Below, piece after piece: positions 52,317 to 64,000 of a stretch of DNA of 64,000 nucleotides. A model generated the notes under the pieces. The model was given only the letters and a program-made list of their open reading frames with translations, did not search any database and was not told the DNA's origin. The stretch is from Pisaster brevispinus. Its lineage: Eukaryota; Echinodermata; Asteroidea; Forcipulatida; Asteriidae. Both the position numbers and the translations under genes were made by a program. The stretch covers positions 24,002,527 through 24,066,526 of the forward strand of contig JAMKCF010000004.1 in assembly GCA_023634235.1 (NCBI GenBank). Direction: 5' to 3'. Each line of letters starts with the position of its first letter. The first letter of the stretch is position 1.

Positions 52317-55300
52317 ATGGAGGCTCTTATACCAGTTATAAATAAACTTCAGGATGTATTTAATACCGTGGGGTCTGATGCTATACAATTACCCCAAATT
52401 GTAGTGATTGGGGCACAGGTAAGACATTTTGAAATTTTTTGGAAAATGTTTAATTTCTTACAACGAACAAAAAAAATGTTTTTGTGCAGTTTACTGTAAA
52501 AAAAAGTTGCGTGACTAGTTTTATATCTGAAAATTTGTTATACTTGGAAAATCGTATTTCCAAACAATGTAAAATTACTGAAGTCTTAACTCTTAAAAAT
52601 GCACGATTAATGTTGTTTACTAGTAACTTTTTAGTTTAAGGTGTGACGTGTGAAGAGAAAATGATTTGTCATTCAACTGACATGACTGAACGTAATTGAA
52701 CATTTTTTTTCTTACTAATTTTTATAGTACCACCACTGACAAATAATTATTTGTAATTTATTGTAAGTAATTCGGTATATGATTAAATTCCTTTATTCAC
52801 ACAGAAAAAAACTTTTTTCCCCTCAATTTTGAATTTATTAAAAGAAAATTGTTAAACTTTGTTCCCGAAGAATGTACAGTATCAGTTTATTGAGATTATT
52901 TTTAAGTTCAACAAAAAGGTCTGATGAACTTAACAATTGACACTTGGCATACAGTATGTCATTGAAAGATCTTTTGAAAGTGCTTTTAAAACATACGATA
53001 CTTTTAATTTTTAAATAACAAGTGTTATTTCAAAATGTACGGTTTTTGCCATTCGTACATAATTATGTAATTAAAGACAACATTTGATAATTAATACAAA
53101 TATTGGATGCATTTTTGAGTGCATTGTCAGAGAATGTAATCACAAGGTAAAAAGCCGAGTGTAATGGAGAAGCCATGGCCCAATTTTATGTAGCTGCTTG
53201 AGCGCAAAAAGGAGCTTAATTTTTTTGAAAGCACAACAAATTTATGCCTACCAGAATAAGGTAACCAGCCAAAATACTATTTCACATGTACTATCTTTAT
53301 CTGGTATCCTGCTTATTTTTGCTTCGCAGAAAACTGCAGAGCAATATTTGCTGTTTAAAGCAGCTCTTATGAAGTTTTGACTGTGATTTCACCGAGTGGT
53401 TATAGTTCTGAGACAAGTCAATGTACGATCAAAATGAATCAAGTGTTTATTTTATAGGCCTATAATGCCAAGTCTCCCCCATAGGTACATGTAGATCCTT
53501 TTCATTTGAGTAAAAAAAAAAAAAAACCCAACAAAACTCATCCGAAACTCATCCAACCCACACTCTAAAAACCCTTTCTAAGCAATGTGGATGACTCCAT
53601 GTAGACACCGACCTTGTCTGCTGACACAAACGTGCCTTGTTCGAACAAATTGGCAGGGAACAATTTTTTGGAAATGAGGCTGTGAAGCTTCCAAAGCATC
53701 AATTCACCAATTATCCAGGACTCCTACATTAAGTTTTGGAGCGTCGCAGCAGTACCTGAGTACCAATCAAATGACAAGGATGATGTACATTTTGTGTGCA
53801 TCAAGAAGAAACAAAATTAGTTTGCTGAGTAATCGTTCTGGGGACTGTCAAACTTGAGCAATAGGATATTTTACCCCCCCCCCCAAATCACCATTGCTTA
53901 TTTTGATTGCAGCATTCAATATAAAGCCTTGAAAAAGTTGAATTAGAATAAGATAAATTCCTTTTGAATAGGCCTGAAATTACACTGAGGTGCGGAGGCC
54001 ATGACCTCTGTTGCCCCTGAACTTTGCCTTGGAGCCCCTTCAAAAAGTGTCCCACAGACTTTAAGATTTTCAAATGGAAGTGCCATTTGCCAAAATGAAA
54101 ATGGCCTTGCCCTCTCAAAAATGAAGTTCCACGCCTGTTTAACTTCCTCGTAAATGAAATCATTCAACCCAAAAGATTTGTGTTTTCTTCTTTTTTTACA
54201 GAGCAGTGGAAAGAGTTCAGTACTTGAGAACTTAGTGGGACGAGACTTCTTGCCAAGAGGTAAGGCTGTCACCCTTCCATTATTTTTTTTTAAAGGGTAT
54301 TAATTTATTTTTAAACCTTAAAAGTAAAATTTACAAATTAATTTATGATTTCAAAAGCAAAATGTGTATTCTTTTTGTATTTCATTTGAGCTGCAATTGA
54401 TGATTTTTATGTGTGTTAAATAATCGACAAATATCAATAACAAATTGATTATCAGGAACACTATCAAGCAGCACCTGACCTGTACAGTCAATGTCACACA
54501 GTCACACAGGGAAACCTCAATTTCCTATTCTGCACTAGCCAATGTATTTGACTCCCTCTAGAGTCAAGGTCGGGTCAGGCTGATGACGTCACAGTGTACA
54601 TGTACTATGCTGTTATTTCTGATGGTGTTTGTCCTTGTATCCCTAGCAAATAGTGCTCTGGGTTCTGCTAAACCCACATGTTTCCCTTACCCGTCATTTT
54701 TTTCATCATGGGTCATGGGAAAAGTGGTCAGTGATGTCATTCTGCCTTTAGAATAGAAGTGTGTGTTGTACTTGACAATCGCATATCGATACACCATTTC
54801 TTTATCAATATCAATGTATTCTAATTTGGTTTTTCCCTTACACCGATGCGTATTAAGCACTGTATGCTCAGTGCTTTCCCGAGCTCTGTGAAAAAAAATC
54901 CACAGGCAATCACTCGGGTGGGATTCGAACCCATGACCTTTGCATTGCTAGAGCAGGTGTCTTACAACTAGACCACTGAGCCAGCCCGATGTCTAAGGGA
55001 AAAACCAAATTAAAATTCTTCATCCCGATACAAATATTACATAAATATCAATGTAATTCACCATTAATTGTAAAACTGGAATACATTTAAGATTTGGTTA
55101 CTTACAATGTAAAATGTACCCAAACAGCATTCCTTTAATTGACATGGATTTCTGTTACTTGTTGATCAAATAATTCCTAACTTTACTCTAGACAAGATGC
55201 AAGTTTTTAAACTTTATTTAAACAGAAATCTTACTTTATATTTTGTTATCCCCAAAGTCTAATTTTGTTTTTCGGTGAAATCTGATGTGTCTAACTGCGA

Positions 55301-58300
55301 CACCAGAAGTCTGATTTCTCCCTGCTATTTTGTATAAAGTGAAGTGTTTGTATTAAAAAAAGGGTGGTATTACAATGTAGCTGCTGCTAACTGCTTACCA
55401 ACCAAAAAGATCTATGGTATAAATGCAAAACAAATAGTCAGTGTCCTGACATTTCAACCCTAGTGTCTTTCCCTGTTTGGTTTTGGTCAACAAGTGCCAA
55501 GACATAAAGAGACGCTAGATTTCATGTGTCTTTTTGGGTATTAAGTATACATGTACACTTAATAAGTTCACTCTGTCATTACTCAATAGAATTTGAAGGT
55601 ATTTTATCAGACTCAAAGTCAGTTAGTCAACATTCGTACATAATATTATTTCGTTCAAGATGTTACAGAGTGAGGTAATATTCTTTATTAATTTTCAATT
55701 GAAAAACACAAGACCGCCAGACTTGTCTAGTCAAAAGTTTACTGGCCCAATCACTAAAACTTCTTGCCTCTGGCCTGCGGACCAGTGTAAAATTTAAGCC
55801 CTGTGTTGCTGTTGTTATAGAATATCTGATCTTTTCCCTGTCATCTTGTAGGAAGTGGTGTAGTGACTAGAAGACCCTTGGTGTTACAGATGATCCACAT
55901 TGATCCACAAGATCACAAGACTACCGGATTAGACGGAGAAGGTAAAATTATTTCCCTGCAATTTGACGCTGTTGTGTTTGTGCTTTCCAATATTTCTTTG
56001 TTTGTTAATTTGATATTTGCAAAGGTTTTGGATTTACAAAATATTGTCATTAAAAAAAAGTGTAACTTATAAATGATTTTCAGGTTGTATTGGCAGGATT
56101 TGCCCGTAACCTTTTTAGTGACTGGCCAGCAGGGCCAGGAAACTTGCCATTTCACTAGTCCGTCAGCTTTTTCACTAGCCTGTATTTCACATGAAACATG
56201 GATGAACTAGTCAGCCAGACCACTTGAAGAGAATTGTAACTGGCCCCCAGGTGTTTTAACTGGCCCCCAGGTGTTTTAACTGGCCCCCAGGTGTTTTAAC
56301 TGGCATTTGGCCAGCGGACCACTGTTAAGGGAGAACACTGGTTGGACAATGGTAGAGATTTTTTAGTCCGAGTGTGACAGATGAAACAAAAAATGGTAGC
56401 GGTAGCGCTAAACACTTTCACAACAGCGCGGTGCTCACAGCAGTAATTTACACTTTGCTGCCAGCAGCTCGTAGTCAAAACAACTTAAACTGGCTTCTCA
56501 TTCGCCTTTCCTGATACTATGAGTAGTCACTTACCAATGAAACGACTTGTTATATACCTTGTTTACTTAATAAGCTTCTGAAGACGGCCAAGAACTTGAT
56601 AAAGTGACCGAAAAATCTCCGAGTGTTTTGTGAACTGCATGATCTTTTGTGTGTTGGCATCCCATTTGTAATGTTCTGCACAAAATGGCAGCTGCCAGTG
56701 GAATTTTATCATCGTGCAATCAAAGAATTTTCTTCTCTCAAAGCCATGAATTTACTCTCTCAGTGGGTTTCCCAGTAATAAATGTAATCAAGATGAATCT
56801 AGTGATTCTGATTTGATGAAAATGTGAGTCCTTACCTCAGCTACATGATGTACATGTGATTTTGCATTGAGCACAATAAACAGACAATGTTTTCTGTGGT
56901 ATGTTGTCAAGGAAATGACTCATATCATGTTTGCAGTTTTTGTGAATGGGTTTGCAGACAGTATTGCCAATACATCAACATCATGTTGAAAGTTTTGTTG
57001 TCAAAATATATATGAAATAAAATGAGAAATGTCTCGAGTGGGCACGATTTTTTTCCTTATTTGCAAATCAATTTTTTAATGTTTATGATGTTGGCATAAA
57101 AAAATGGATTGACCCACAAAATAAACACGTCAATATTCACAAGAGTACATTGCAAGATTTAATTTAGAGTTAAACTTCCTATAATTAATACACAATGAGG
57201 CAGTTACCAGGCTTTGAACAAAGGAGTGTTGGGAATTTTTGTTTTTGTGTATAAAAAATTATATCACAGCTGCACATTACATGTAAATTCCGTAGTGGAA
57301 GAGTTGAAGACTAAGGACAAAACCTGCATGAGCTTTTGTACCTACATGTACTATCACTCATTTGATGCTTGATATAGGGCATGGTGTAGCCCTGTGTTGC
57401 GTCTTCATTGTGTGCATGGAATCTCAGGAATTCTTTGGAGGATTTCAGAGGAAAATAGTGTATTAATGTTTGGGAAGAGGGGGATACCATTTGCCCCATG
57501 ATACAAGGCATGGTACGTTGTATACAACCACCTCATCAGATGCAATGAAGGGGAAAATCTATGGACATTCTCAGGCCTGGATTTAAACATGGAAGCCACG
57601 GATGTCATGGCCTCTGTTGCCCTGGTCTTTTCCTTGGTGCCCCTTCAAAAGTTTCCCCATAGACTTTTAAGGTTTTCCCAATGGAAGTACCCTTTTGCAA
57701 AATGAAAATAGCCTTGTCCTCTTCAAATATGAAATTCTAGGCCCGAGTCTCAAATACAGTCTTCAAAATTCTAGAAGGTTCCAGGTTAATGGGTACAATG
57801 AACTGGGTACACAAGTGCTATGTACATACCTTGCTCAATATGGGGCGCAGGGTACCTCCATTATGCTTCCATACTTTAACACACAAATTTCCTCATACAG
57901 AAGACCCCCCCCACACCTTAAATCCTCCAAAGAATTCCGGAGATTCCAAGCACATAATGAAGACACAATAGAGGGGGTAGCACTAGTCCGCATATCGAGC
58001 ACTAGGTGTCTGCAGTCCATCTAGTCTTGGTAGTGGGACAAATATTTATCGCAGTAACCACCAGCTTTTGCTGATGGTAAAGTAATAATAATAATATATT
58101 GTATTTGTATAGCGCCTACTGCAGGCCAGCCTCTAAGCGCTTAACATTCAGTATTTCCTGCAAGGTATTTGGGGCTACGTTTGAAGTATGAGACCTACTC
58201 CTTTACATAGCACCTTGTAATGGTTTACAAGGTGCTGTGGCGCAATATGCAGCCGATCAAACCAGGAACACCGGGGCGGACCCCTTCTCTTTTCGATAAG

Positions 58301-61300
58301 TGCACTGGGTTCTTTTTCGTGCGTTACACAACACACGGGACCAACGGCTTTACGTCCCATCCGAAGGACGAAGCAATCATGGTTAAGTGTCTTGCTTAAG
58401 GACACAGGTGTCACGACCGGGGCTCGAACCCACACTCTGCTGATCAGAAACACCAGAGCTTGAGTCCAGTGATCTTATCCACTCGGCCACGACACGCCAA
58501 TAACCATTCTAAAATGATATCAATTTTTACTGGAGTGGTGTTCTTTTAGCATTATTTCATTTCTAGTTATGAAGACATATCGAACCAAAATATAAATATG
58601 TGAGCGTGACTAAGATTGTCGAAATTTCCATCTGAAGTTCTAAAGTCATTTTTTCCAAATATTTTGCTTTGTACTTGAAGGAATTCATTTCGGAAAAGTT
58701 TATAATGGTAAGTTTGAACTCGCATGGCTTAAAATGTTCCTTTAAATTGTAAGTAAAAGCACTCAAAATTTGAGTTGATGGTGACATCTGTTGCATTCGG
58801 TCAACATTTTGATCAAAATACTGCGTAAATTATTGTTTTAGGACTTTGCTTTTTTCAAAAGTTATATATTGTTCCTTCATGTGCATTGATTATATTATTA
58901 AAAATTATCTGAATGTATGATAATTTTGAAATTTCCAATAGGCCTACGTCTTGTATTTTGTTTTTATTATCATGTCAATATTTTGTATTATGTCAATATT
59001 TTGTTTAAAGCTTAAATTGAAACCCTTACCCTCCCAAATCCTCCACAATCCTATTCAAGAAGTTGTCTGACTTTGTAGGATTTGTGACTGTATACAAAAA
59101 CAACAAATTGCTTATCCTTGAACCAGGCATATATCAACATGACCAATCCAAACATTTGGCTGTTGAGTTACATTAGAGAGTAAAGTATTTTGGAGGATAT
59201 GGGAGGGTCTCTAGCCAAAGACATTTTGGGGTAAGTGAACCAGGCAAAACAAATTGTCAAAAATCTGATACAGGCTGGCTTGAATTGAGGACTGCCTGTA
59301 AACTGTTAAGTTCGTCAGTGCATGAGTTCTGTTCCCTTCTAGTGTAAGTTTGGTTGATTTTGTTGGTAATATAGAGAGTTAACCTTTGCCAGAGGCAGGG
59401 AAAGATCTTGGGCAGCAAGTTTGCAACTTTGCATATTATAGCAATATTTCTAGATTGAACATGTTTTGTGCACACTAAATGCTAACAGTGAGGAGCAAAT
59501 GATGATTTTTGAGTAGCACCTGTGACATGTATATGTAACATTTTGCTACTGTACATTGTATACAAGGCAAGTGGTTTACTGATGTGGCCATTTACCAAGA
59601 AGCATGCTTTCCTTGGGGATTGAACCTTGAGGCTTTAGATAAAACCAAAGGTAATTTCACTGACCAAATTGCTAAGCTTCAATCGGCCTTTTCCATGAAC
59701 TAATTGCAACATTCATGTAGGTGTACGTACACTGTTGATTGACACACCATTATCAGCCTCATACAAAAAGGTGCGCTGTTCATTCATTTTGCCCTCCAGT
59801 AGTGGTAGTGCGCATATGTGCGCATGTGCGATGTGCAAATTATTATTTTGTTGGAACGCTCTATTTAAGCAAAGAAGCCAATTAGCAAAGAAACCAACCA
59901 TACCCCAGTATCTGTTACATGCCAGTTTGGCTTAGTAGCCCGCTTGTGCTAAGTCAAAATCTTTGGATCTGATAAGCAGATTTGTGAGCTTTGCTGTTAT
60001 CAAAGTGTAAAGTAACATCAATTTCTTTTGTGTGGTTTTTCTCAGATGAGATTCAGGCAGAGGAGTGGGGGAAGTTTCTACACACCAAGAACAAAGTGTA
60101 CACAGACTTTGACGAGATCCGAGAAGAAATCCAGAATGAGACAGACAGGATGGCCGGATCCAACAAGGTATTCTAAAAATTACGATCAGGATGTCGGTTC
60201 GAGTCCCGGTTGTGGTGACTGTGTCAATCATTTTGCAAGACAATTATAATTGCTACTCATCATCCAGGATTAAATGGTACCTGCGAGGGTAGAGATTGTT
60301 GATGTAAATGATAAGCAGTCAATGCCCCCATGCGGATGATGGTGCTGGTGCTGCATACTCCTAAGGAGTTGAGATGGTTTTTAGAAATGTTTAGAGCCTG
60401 GGCCCAATTTCATGGCTCTGCTGACTGCAGAATCCTGCATTTGCGATCATCATTCTTTGCTTATAGGGCAAGCGCCGAATTTCTGCGCTAGCTGTGTAAG
60501 CGAAGAATGCCTAGTGTTGTGGATTATGCACGCACACAAGCAAAACTTCCCTGCTAACCTGTGAAATATGGTTGATGTAAGCACAGAATTTCCTGCTTCC
60601 ATAAGCGCCAATTCTTGGTAAGCAAAGCCATGAAATAGGGCTCTATAGTAATTGGTTTGCAAGTGCCCAGTACATACCTTTAAACAGAGTATTTAACATT
60701 TACATTGAAATCACCATAGATGTAGAACTTGGAGAATACTGTGTGTGTAGACCTGTGCATATCTGCTTTGAGGCAACTCATGTGTGCTGCCATTTTAGCT
60801 GCATGGCAAATGTCATCTTTCCTGTTGGTCGATCTGGTTAACTTTACCCGACAGGCAAGTTTCATGGTATTGATCTACGTCATGCATTGCACTTTAGCCC
60901 ACTGGGCTAGTCAACTGTGCATTTTACTTGCCCCCAGGAAGTTTTAGAAGCCCAGATTGTAAGCATGTTGTCTTAATCTTTCTGATGTATTAATGGTAGC
61001 AGTTGGAACCAGTTTAATGAGTAGGATGCATCCTCCTGAAGAGGATCAGAGCTTACTGATCAAAATGTTGAGTTGTCAACAACCGGTTCCTCTCAAAACC
61101 ACCTCTACTCAAAAGAGATTTACACATGGTGCTACCACAGACCTTACCTGACCAGTTTAATGTTCAAATAAAGTTACATTTAGGCCTACACACTTAAAAA
61201 ATTACATCTGAAAAGGAAAAAATATGAGTGTTATAAACAAGTATGTTGCACAGTTTTTAGTAGCCCACAGGGCAAGTTGAGAAGTGGGGGCTTTCTGTAG

Positions 61301-62918
61301 CAGTTTTTACTGCACAGCAGACACAGATGACAATTGAGCTCGGCATTCTCCATCTTTTCTTTACGGAAACTGATGCACATCATTTTTGCAATGTGTACCT
61401 TTCCCACGTCTTCCGAATGAGATTGTTACTGTAACATTAGGCTAGTACATGTACATGTATGTATTGGGGAACGTAGTTTTCAGTTTGCTGGACCTCATTT
61501 ATGGAACAATCTCCCTCTTCACATCAAACAAGCTACCACTATCACACATTGCAAGACTCTTCTCAAAGCATTTCTGTTTTAGTCATCAAACATCTAGTTT
61601 CCTTTGTTTTGTTCTTCTGATCGCTTATCTTTACAGTTTCTTGTAAAGGTGGTTCTTATAACATTAGAAACAGTTGTTGTTATTGTTTTTTCTACCAGAC
61701 TTAAGATTTTGTTTTATTGTTATTTTTGTTCAGGGAATTTCCTCTGATGCTATCAATCTGAAGATCTTCTCACCCAAAGTCTTGAACTTGTCTCTGGTTG
61801 ATCTTCCAGGACTTACCAAGGTAAGTAATCACTTAAAGATAAAAGACCAATTTGGTTGAATTCAGCATCTTAAGGGTCAGTCCGCTAGTGTACAGGTAAG
61901 GAACAAGATAGTAAGGTTTGATTGCACTGTATTCACCCCCCTTACACCAACATCACACACGCAGCTCTGTGTTGCAGTCACTCTGAGGACATTGCTTTTG
62001 TTCTGTACACTTAAGGAAAGTCCTATTCTTCAACACTGTAAAAAACACTGTGTGGACGTGTGTAAGTCCACATAGTGTTTCAAGTCCCTACATTGTGTTG
62101 GCCTCTTTTGGTTTCAGGTCCGCACTTCTGCCATGCTCACCGTTTTGCATGTTTTGGGAGTCATATTGCAGTTATGGTGAGCTCGTAAATATCGCTTTGC
62201 CTGAAATGCGCACTACACTGTATAACACACAAGGACACTGACCCCCAAAATGGGGCAACCAAGATTGTTGTGATGATGATGTCAGTTGAGACTGAGTCAA
62301 TACCCAAGGCACATTTGCTTTTGGATTGGGACGGACAGTTGTCAAGCTTTTATGAGTTAATCATTTAACATAATAACCAGGGCCCAATTTCATAAAAGTT
62401 GTTTGCACAAAACATTACTTAGCAAAGACCAATCTTGATTATTAGAAACCGGTTACCAGCCAATGTACCATGTAGTATATTGTTTGTGACTGGTTCCCCT
62501 TCTAATTTTTGCTTAGCAGAAAAATTGCTTAGCAAAACTTTCTGTTTAACAGCTAGAAATTTTGGCCCTAAAGATGTCACTAATTGTAGCTGGCAGGAAG
62601 AGTTTTCGTATGGATTGATCATTCAAACTTAGGACAGTGCCTAAGCCAGAGCAGCTCGAGCCAAAGTCTAAATCTGGTTTGAAAATGGCCATAATCTACT
62701 GGTTTTGAAATCAGTTATTCACACTTCCTCTAACCTATGACCTTTGACATGCCAGGTTGCCGTGGGGGACCAGCCTGAGGATATAGAGCTTCAGATCCGA
62801 GAGATGATCCTTCATTACATCAGTAACCCTAACTCCATCATACTGGCTGTGACTGCGGCTAACACTGACATGGCTACATCGGAGTCCCTCAAACTGGCTA
62901 AGGAAGTCGACCCTGATG
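52317..62918 (+). CDS. DNM1L: Dynamin-1-like protein (DRP1), 5' part of the gene
   Basis: Six coding exons are in the window: 52317-52418, 54202-54259, 55852-55941, 60046-60167, 61734-61820, 62756-62918, giving 207 residues plus one base; the gene continues beyond 64000. The start [19 protein letters not shown] equals the conserved DRP1 N-terminus. GTPase motifs: P-loop GAQSSGKS (residues 32-39, Lys38), switch I TRRPL with Thr59, and DLPG (147-150) in [16 protein letters not shown] style. Then [26 protein letters not shown] and [22 protein letters not shown] follow. The TKLD motif, stalk and GED lie off the right edge. DRP1 is a cytosolic dynamin-family GTPase that assembles around mitochondria and peroxisomes to divide them. 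Residues between the G domain start and AEEWGKF ([15 protein letters not shown]) are variable in the family. Introns are 1-4 kb and full of SINEs and foldback repeats. Confidence 0.95.
52419..53177 (+). other. DNM1L intron 1, left part; no other feature seen
   Basis: AT-rich sequence without recognised repeats. Confidence 0.5.
53178..53378. mobile_element. GGCCCAATTTTATG foldback repeat (copy 4)
   Basis: Starts GGCCCAATTTTATGTAGCTG and contains ACCAGAATAAGGTAACCAG. In DNM1L intron 1. Confidence 0.7.
53975..54135 (-). repeat. GGGCAAGGCCATTT dispersed repeat (copy 3)
   Basis: On the minus strand: GAGGGCAAGGCCATTTTC, GGCACTTCCATTTGAAAAT and GGGCTCCAAGGCAAAG, matching copies 1 and 2. Confidence 0.75.
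54841..55020 (-). mobile_element. tRNA-derived SINE, TCTAGTTGTAAGACACCTG family (copy 4)
   Basis: On the minus strand: GGCTCAGTGGTCTAGTTGT, CATGGGTTCGAATCCCACC, CACAGAGCTCGGGAAAGCAC. In DNM1L intron 2; the rest of that intron (54260-54840) holds nothing recognised. Confidence 0.75.
55375..55475 (-). repeat. CTAGGGTTGAAATGTCAGG dispersed repeat (copy 3)
   Basis: Minus strand GACACTAGGGTTGAAATGTC, then TTTTGCATTTATACCATAGA and GGTTGGTAAGCAG, matching the copy at 15747. Confidence 0.6.
56238..56303. repeat. Three tandem 20-bp units AACTGGCCCCCAGGTGTTTT
   Basis: Three nearly perfect units followed by a partial fourth, in DNM1L intron 3. Confidence 0.93.
56304..57571 (+). other. DNM1L intron 3, central part; no feature seen
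   Basis: AT-rich, no recognised repeats. A weak similarity exists between 57400-57450 and 57920-57970 (CTTTGGAGGATTT/AAATCCTCCAAAG inverted). Confidence 0.4.
57572..57745 (-). repeat. GGACAAGGCTATTT dispersed repeat (copy 4)
   Basis: Minus strand GAGGACAAGGCTATTTTC, GGTACTTCCATTGGGAAAAC, GGGGCACCAAGGAAAAGACC. Confidence 0.7.
58083..58500 (-). mobile_element. tRNA-Leu-like SINE, copy 7 (young, full length)
   Basis: Essentially the same sequence as 36895-37320 (I see one single-base difference in a T run, plus tail length), including the (TAA)n tail and GGCGTGTCGTGGCCGAGTGG head. In DNM1L intron 3. Confidence 0.88.
58501..60045 (+). other. DNM1L intron 3, right part; no gene seen
   Basis: AT-rich, with a small GCGCATATGTGCGCATGTGCG patch at 59810-59830. 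No recognised repeat family. Confidence 0.45.
60186..60390 (+). mobile_element. Truncated tRNA-Leu-like SINE (copy 9)
   Basis: Starts at the B box (GTCGGTTCGAGTCCCGGTT), then GGTAGAGATTGTTGATGTAA and GCTGCATACTCCTAAGGAGT. The same tail is at 63780-64000 and part of it at 10600. Confidence 0.7.
60400..60645. mobile_element. Foldback repeat GGGCCCAATTTCATGGCTCTG
   Basis: Left GGGCCCAATTTCATGGCTCT; right GGTAAGCAAAGCCATGAAAT then AGGGCTC, an imperfect inverted pair. Related to 12416 and 51000. Confidence 0.65.
60646..61465 (+). other. DNM1L intron 4, central part; no gene seen
   Basis: No recognised repeat or gene. Confidence 0.4.
61466..61582 (+). pseudogene. LINE ORF2 terminal fragment
   Basis: Open frame reading [20 protein letters not shown], then [18 protein letters not shown] and stop, the usual C-terminal ending of CR1/L2-type LINE reverse transcriptases. 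Only the last roughly 40 codons are present; in DNM1L intron 4. Confidence 0.8.
62383..62577. mobile_element. GGGCCCAATTTCAT foldback repeat (copy 5)
   Basis: GGGCCCAATTTCATAAAAGT at the left, CCGGTTACCAGCC and GCTTAGCAGAAAAATTG inside, AAATTTTGGCCC at the right. In DNM1L intron 5. Confidence 0.75.
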
Positions 62919-62989
62919 GTAATGATATATAGTCTCATATAGCACACGTATCTACCAATAGGTTACTCAAGGCACTTGAAAAAACAGAA

Positions 62990-63690
62990 GCATTTTAAGA
63001 CAGGTTTTTGAATTTTTTGAATTATGAGACTGATTTATGTAGCACCTTATTATTATTCTGGTTTATTAAACAAATTACTGCCCAAGGGCTGAATTATATC
63101 TGAATTTACAAAGAGATAAAAACTTGCAAAGAATCATAAAAACAAGGATAAAAGATACACACAAAACACATAACAAAGAATTATTATTAAGCATTGTAGT
63201 TGAAAAACCTGGATGGGGCTATTTGTATACTTTTTGGTCTGGAGAAGAGGGATGGCAAGTTGGGTGGAGTTACAAAGATTATTGGATCTTCATGGAGGAA
63301 GCCATACTTTGTACACTGATGAGTCAGAAGTTGTTTTCCAAAATTTAAGGAGAGGTGGTCTTGTCTTGTACTTTAAGAGTTTCAATTGTTAACTTATTGC
63401 AAATAAACTGGTAAGAAGTATGACTGCTTATAAGGGTTACAAGGTGCAGCATTGCATTCACAGCCACTGCCAGAAATACGGGGGCAAACCCCTTCTCTTA
63501 GCGATAAGTGTATATTACACAAAACACAGTCAGGACCTACGGCTTTACATCCCATCTGAAGGACAAAGCAATCATGGTGAAGTGTCTTGCTTACAGACAC
63601 AAGTGTCAGGACCGGGACTCGAACCCACACTCTGCTGATCAGAAACACAAGAGCTTGAGTCCGGTGCTCTTAAGCTCTTAACTGCTCTCT
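62990..63690 (-). mobile_element. tRNA-Leu-like SINE, copy 8, interrupted by an insertion
   Basis: The SINE tail side (62990-63048, ending TGTAGCACCTTA) and its body and head (63436-63690, from TTACAAGGTGCAGC to GTGGGTTCGAGTCCCGG) are split by about 385 unrelated bases (63049-63435). In the DNM1L intron after exon 6. Confidence 0.7.
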
Positions 63691-63779
63691 CCCCCATCTC
63701 TAACCTCAAAACTACACTGAGGAACCAAATTTAATTCAACCTTCCTTCTTACACTGCACAGGGTATTCTTAAAATTAAC

Positions 63780-64000
63780 TCCAGAGTGTCGGTTTGAATC
63801 CCTGTCATGACACTTGTGTCTTTGAGCTAGACTTTATAATTGCGTCTCATCACCGAGGGGTTAATGGGTACATGTGACGGTAGAGATTGTTGAGGTGAAT
63901 GATAAGCAACGGGTGTGCACCCATGTCATTGCCGGTGCTGCATACTCCCAAGGAGTCAAGATCGTTTCAGGAATGCTCAGGGCTTTGACAGGGGTGACAT
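63780..64000 (+). mobile_element. Truncated tRNA-Leu-like SINE (copy 10), runs to window end
   Basis: GTCGGTTTGAATCCCTGTC, ATGACACTTGTGTCTTTGAG, GGTAGAGATTGTTGAGGTGA and GCTGCATACTCCCAAGGAGT, as in 60186-60390. Confidence 0.7.

Overview
The window is eukaryotic nuclear DNA from an animal. It is AT-rich, its genes have GT-AG introns, it carries many short non-autonomous transposons and tRNA-derived SINEs, and it opens with C-rich-strand telomere repeats (CCCTAA), so base 1 lies at or near a chromosome end. The gene content (two selenophosphate synthetases, TMEM115, an EXD1/Egalitarian-type exonuclease and DNM1L) and the style of the repeats suggest an invertebrate deuterostome, most likely an echinoderm. 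That assignment is inference; no species was proven.

Layout. 1-500: telomeric and variant telomeric repeats, with a short orientation flip at the inner edge. 500-5000: subtelomeric material, including a GC-rich 268-bp tandem repeat, AT-rich microsatellites, a SINE-like block and a palindromic element. 6124-11891 (+): selenophosphate synthetase copy 1, seven exons, Val at the selenocysteine position. 12-16.8 kb: repeats, including a 19-bp minisatellite. 17033-22059 (+): selenophosphate synthetase copy 2, seven exons with matching phases, an in-frame UGA (Sec31) and a strong stem-loop just after it. 22-32 kb: no recognised gene; SINEs, LINE remnants and inverted-repeat elements. 32094-35465 (-): TMEM115, four exons. 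37651-38705: an intact-looking TA-flanked transposon with perfect 25-bp ends. 39597-48695 (+): EXD1/Egl-like gene, five coding exons, whose third intron holds a roughly 3.7-kb array of about 0.83-0.97-kb repeats packed with TGACGTCA palindromes. 52317-window end (+): the first six coding exons of DNM1L (dynamin-related protein 1); the gene runs off the right edge.

How the genes relate. The two selenophosphate synthetases form a tandem pair with the same intron positions, so they arose by DNA-level duplication and not by retroposition. One keeps the selenocysteine codon, and by family knowledge should make the selenium donor for selenoprotein synthesis. The other has lost it, giving an SPS1-like paralogue of uncertain function. 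Both promoters share a 17-bp block resembling the ZNF143/Staf site, the factor known for activating the selenocysteine tRNA gene. The other three genes look like ordinary housekeeping or germline genes with no evident functional link to the pair.

Main points to follow up: the Sec/Val tandem pair and its recoding stem-loop; the shared Staf-like promoter block; the CRE-rich intronic satellite; the intact TA-flanked transposon; and the His in place of the usual Tyr in the exonuclease. All exon boundaries were set by eye from splice sites, reading-frame phase and family similarity recalled from knowledge; no search was run.
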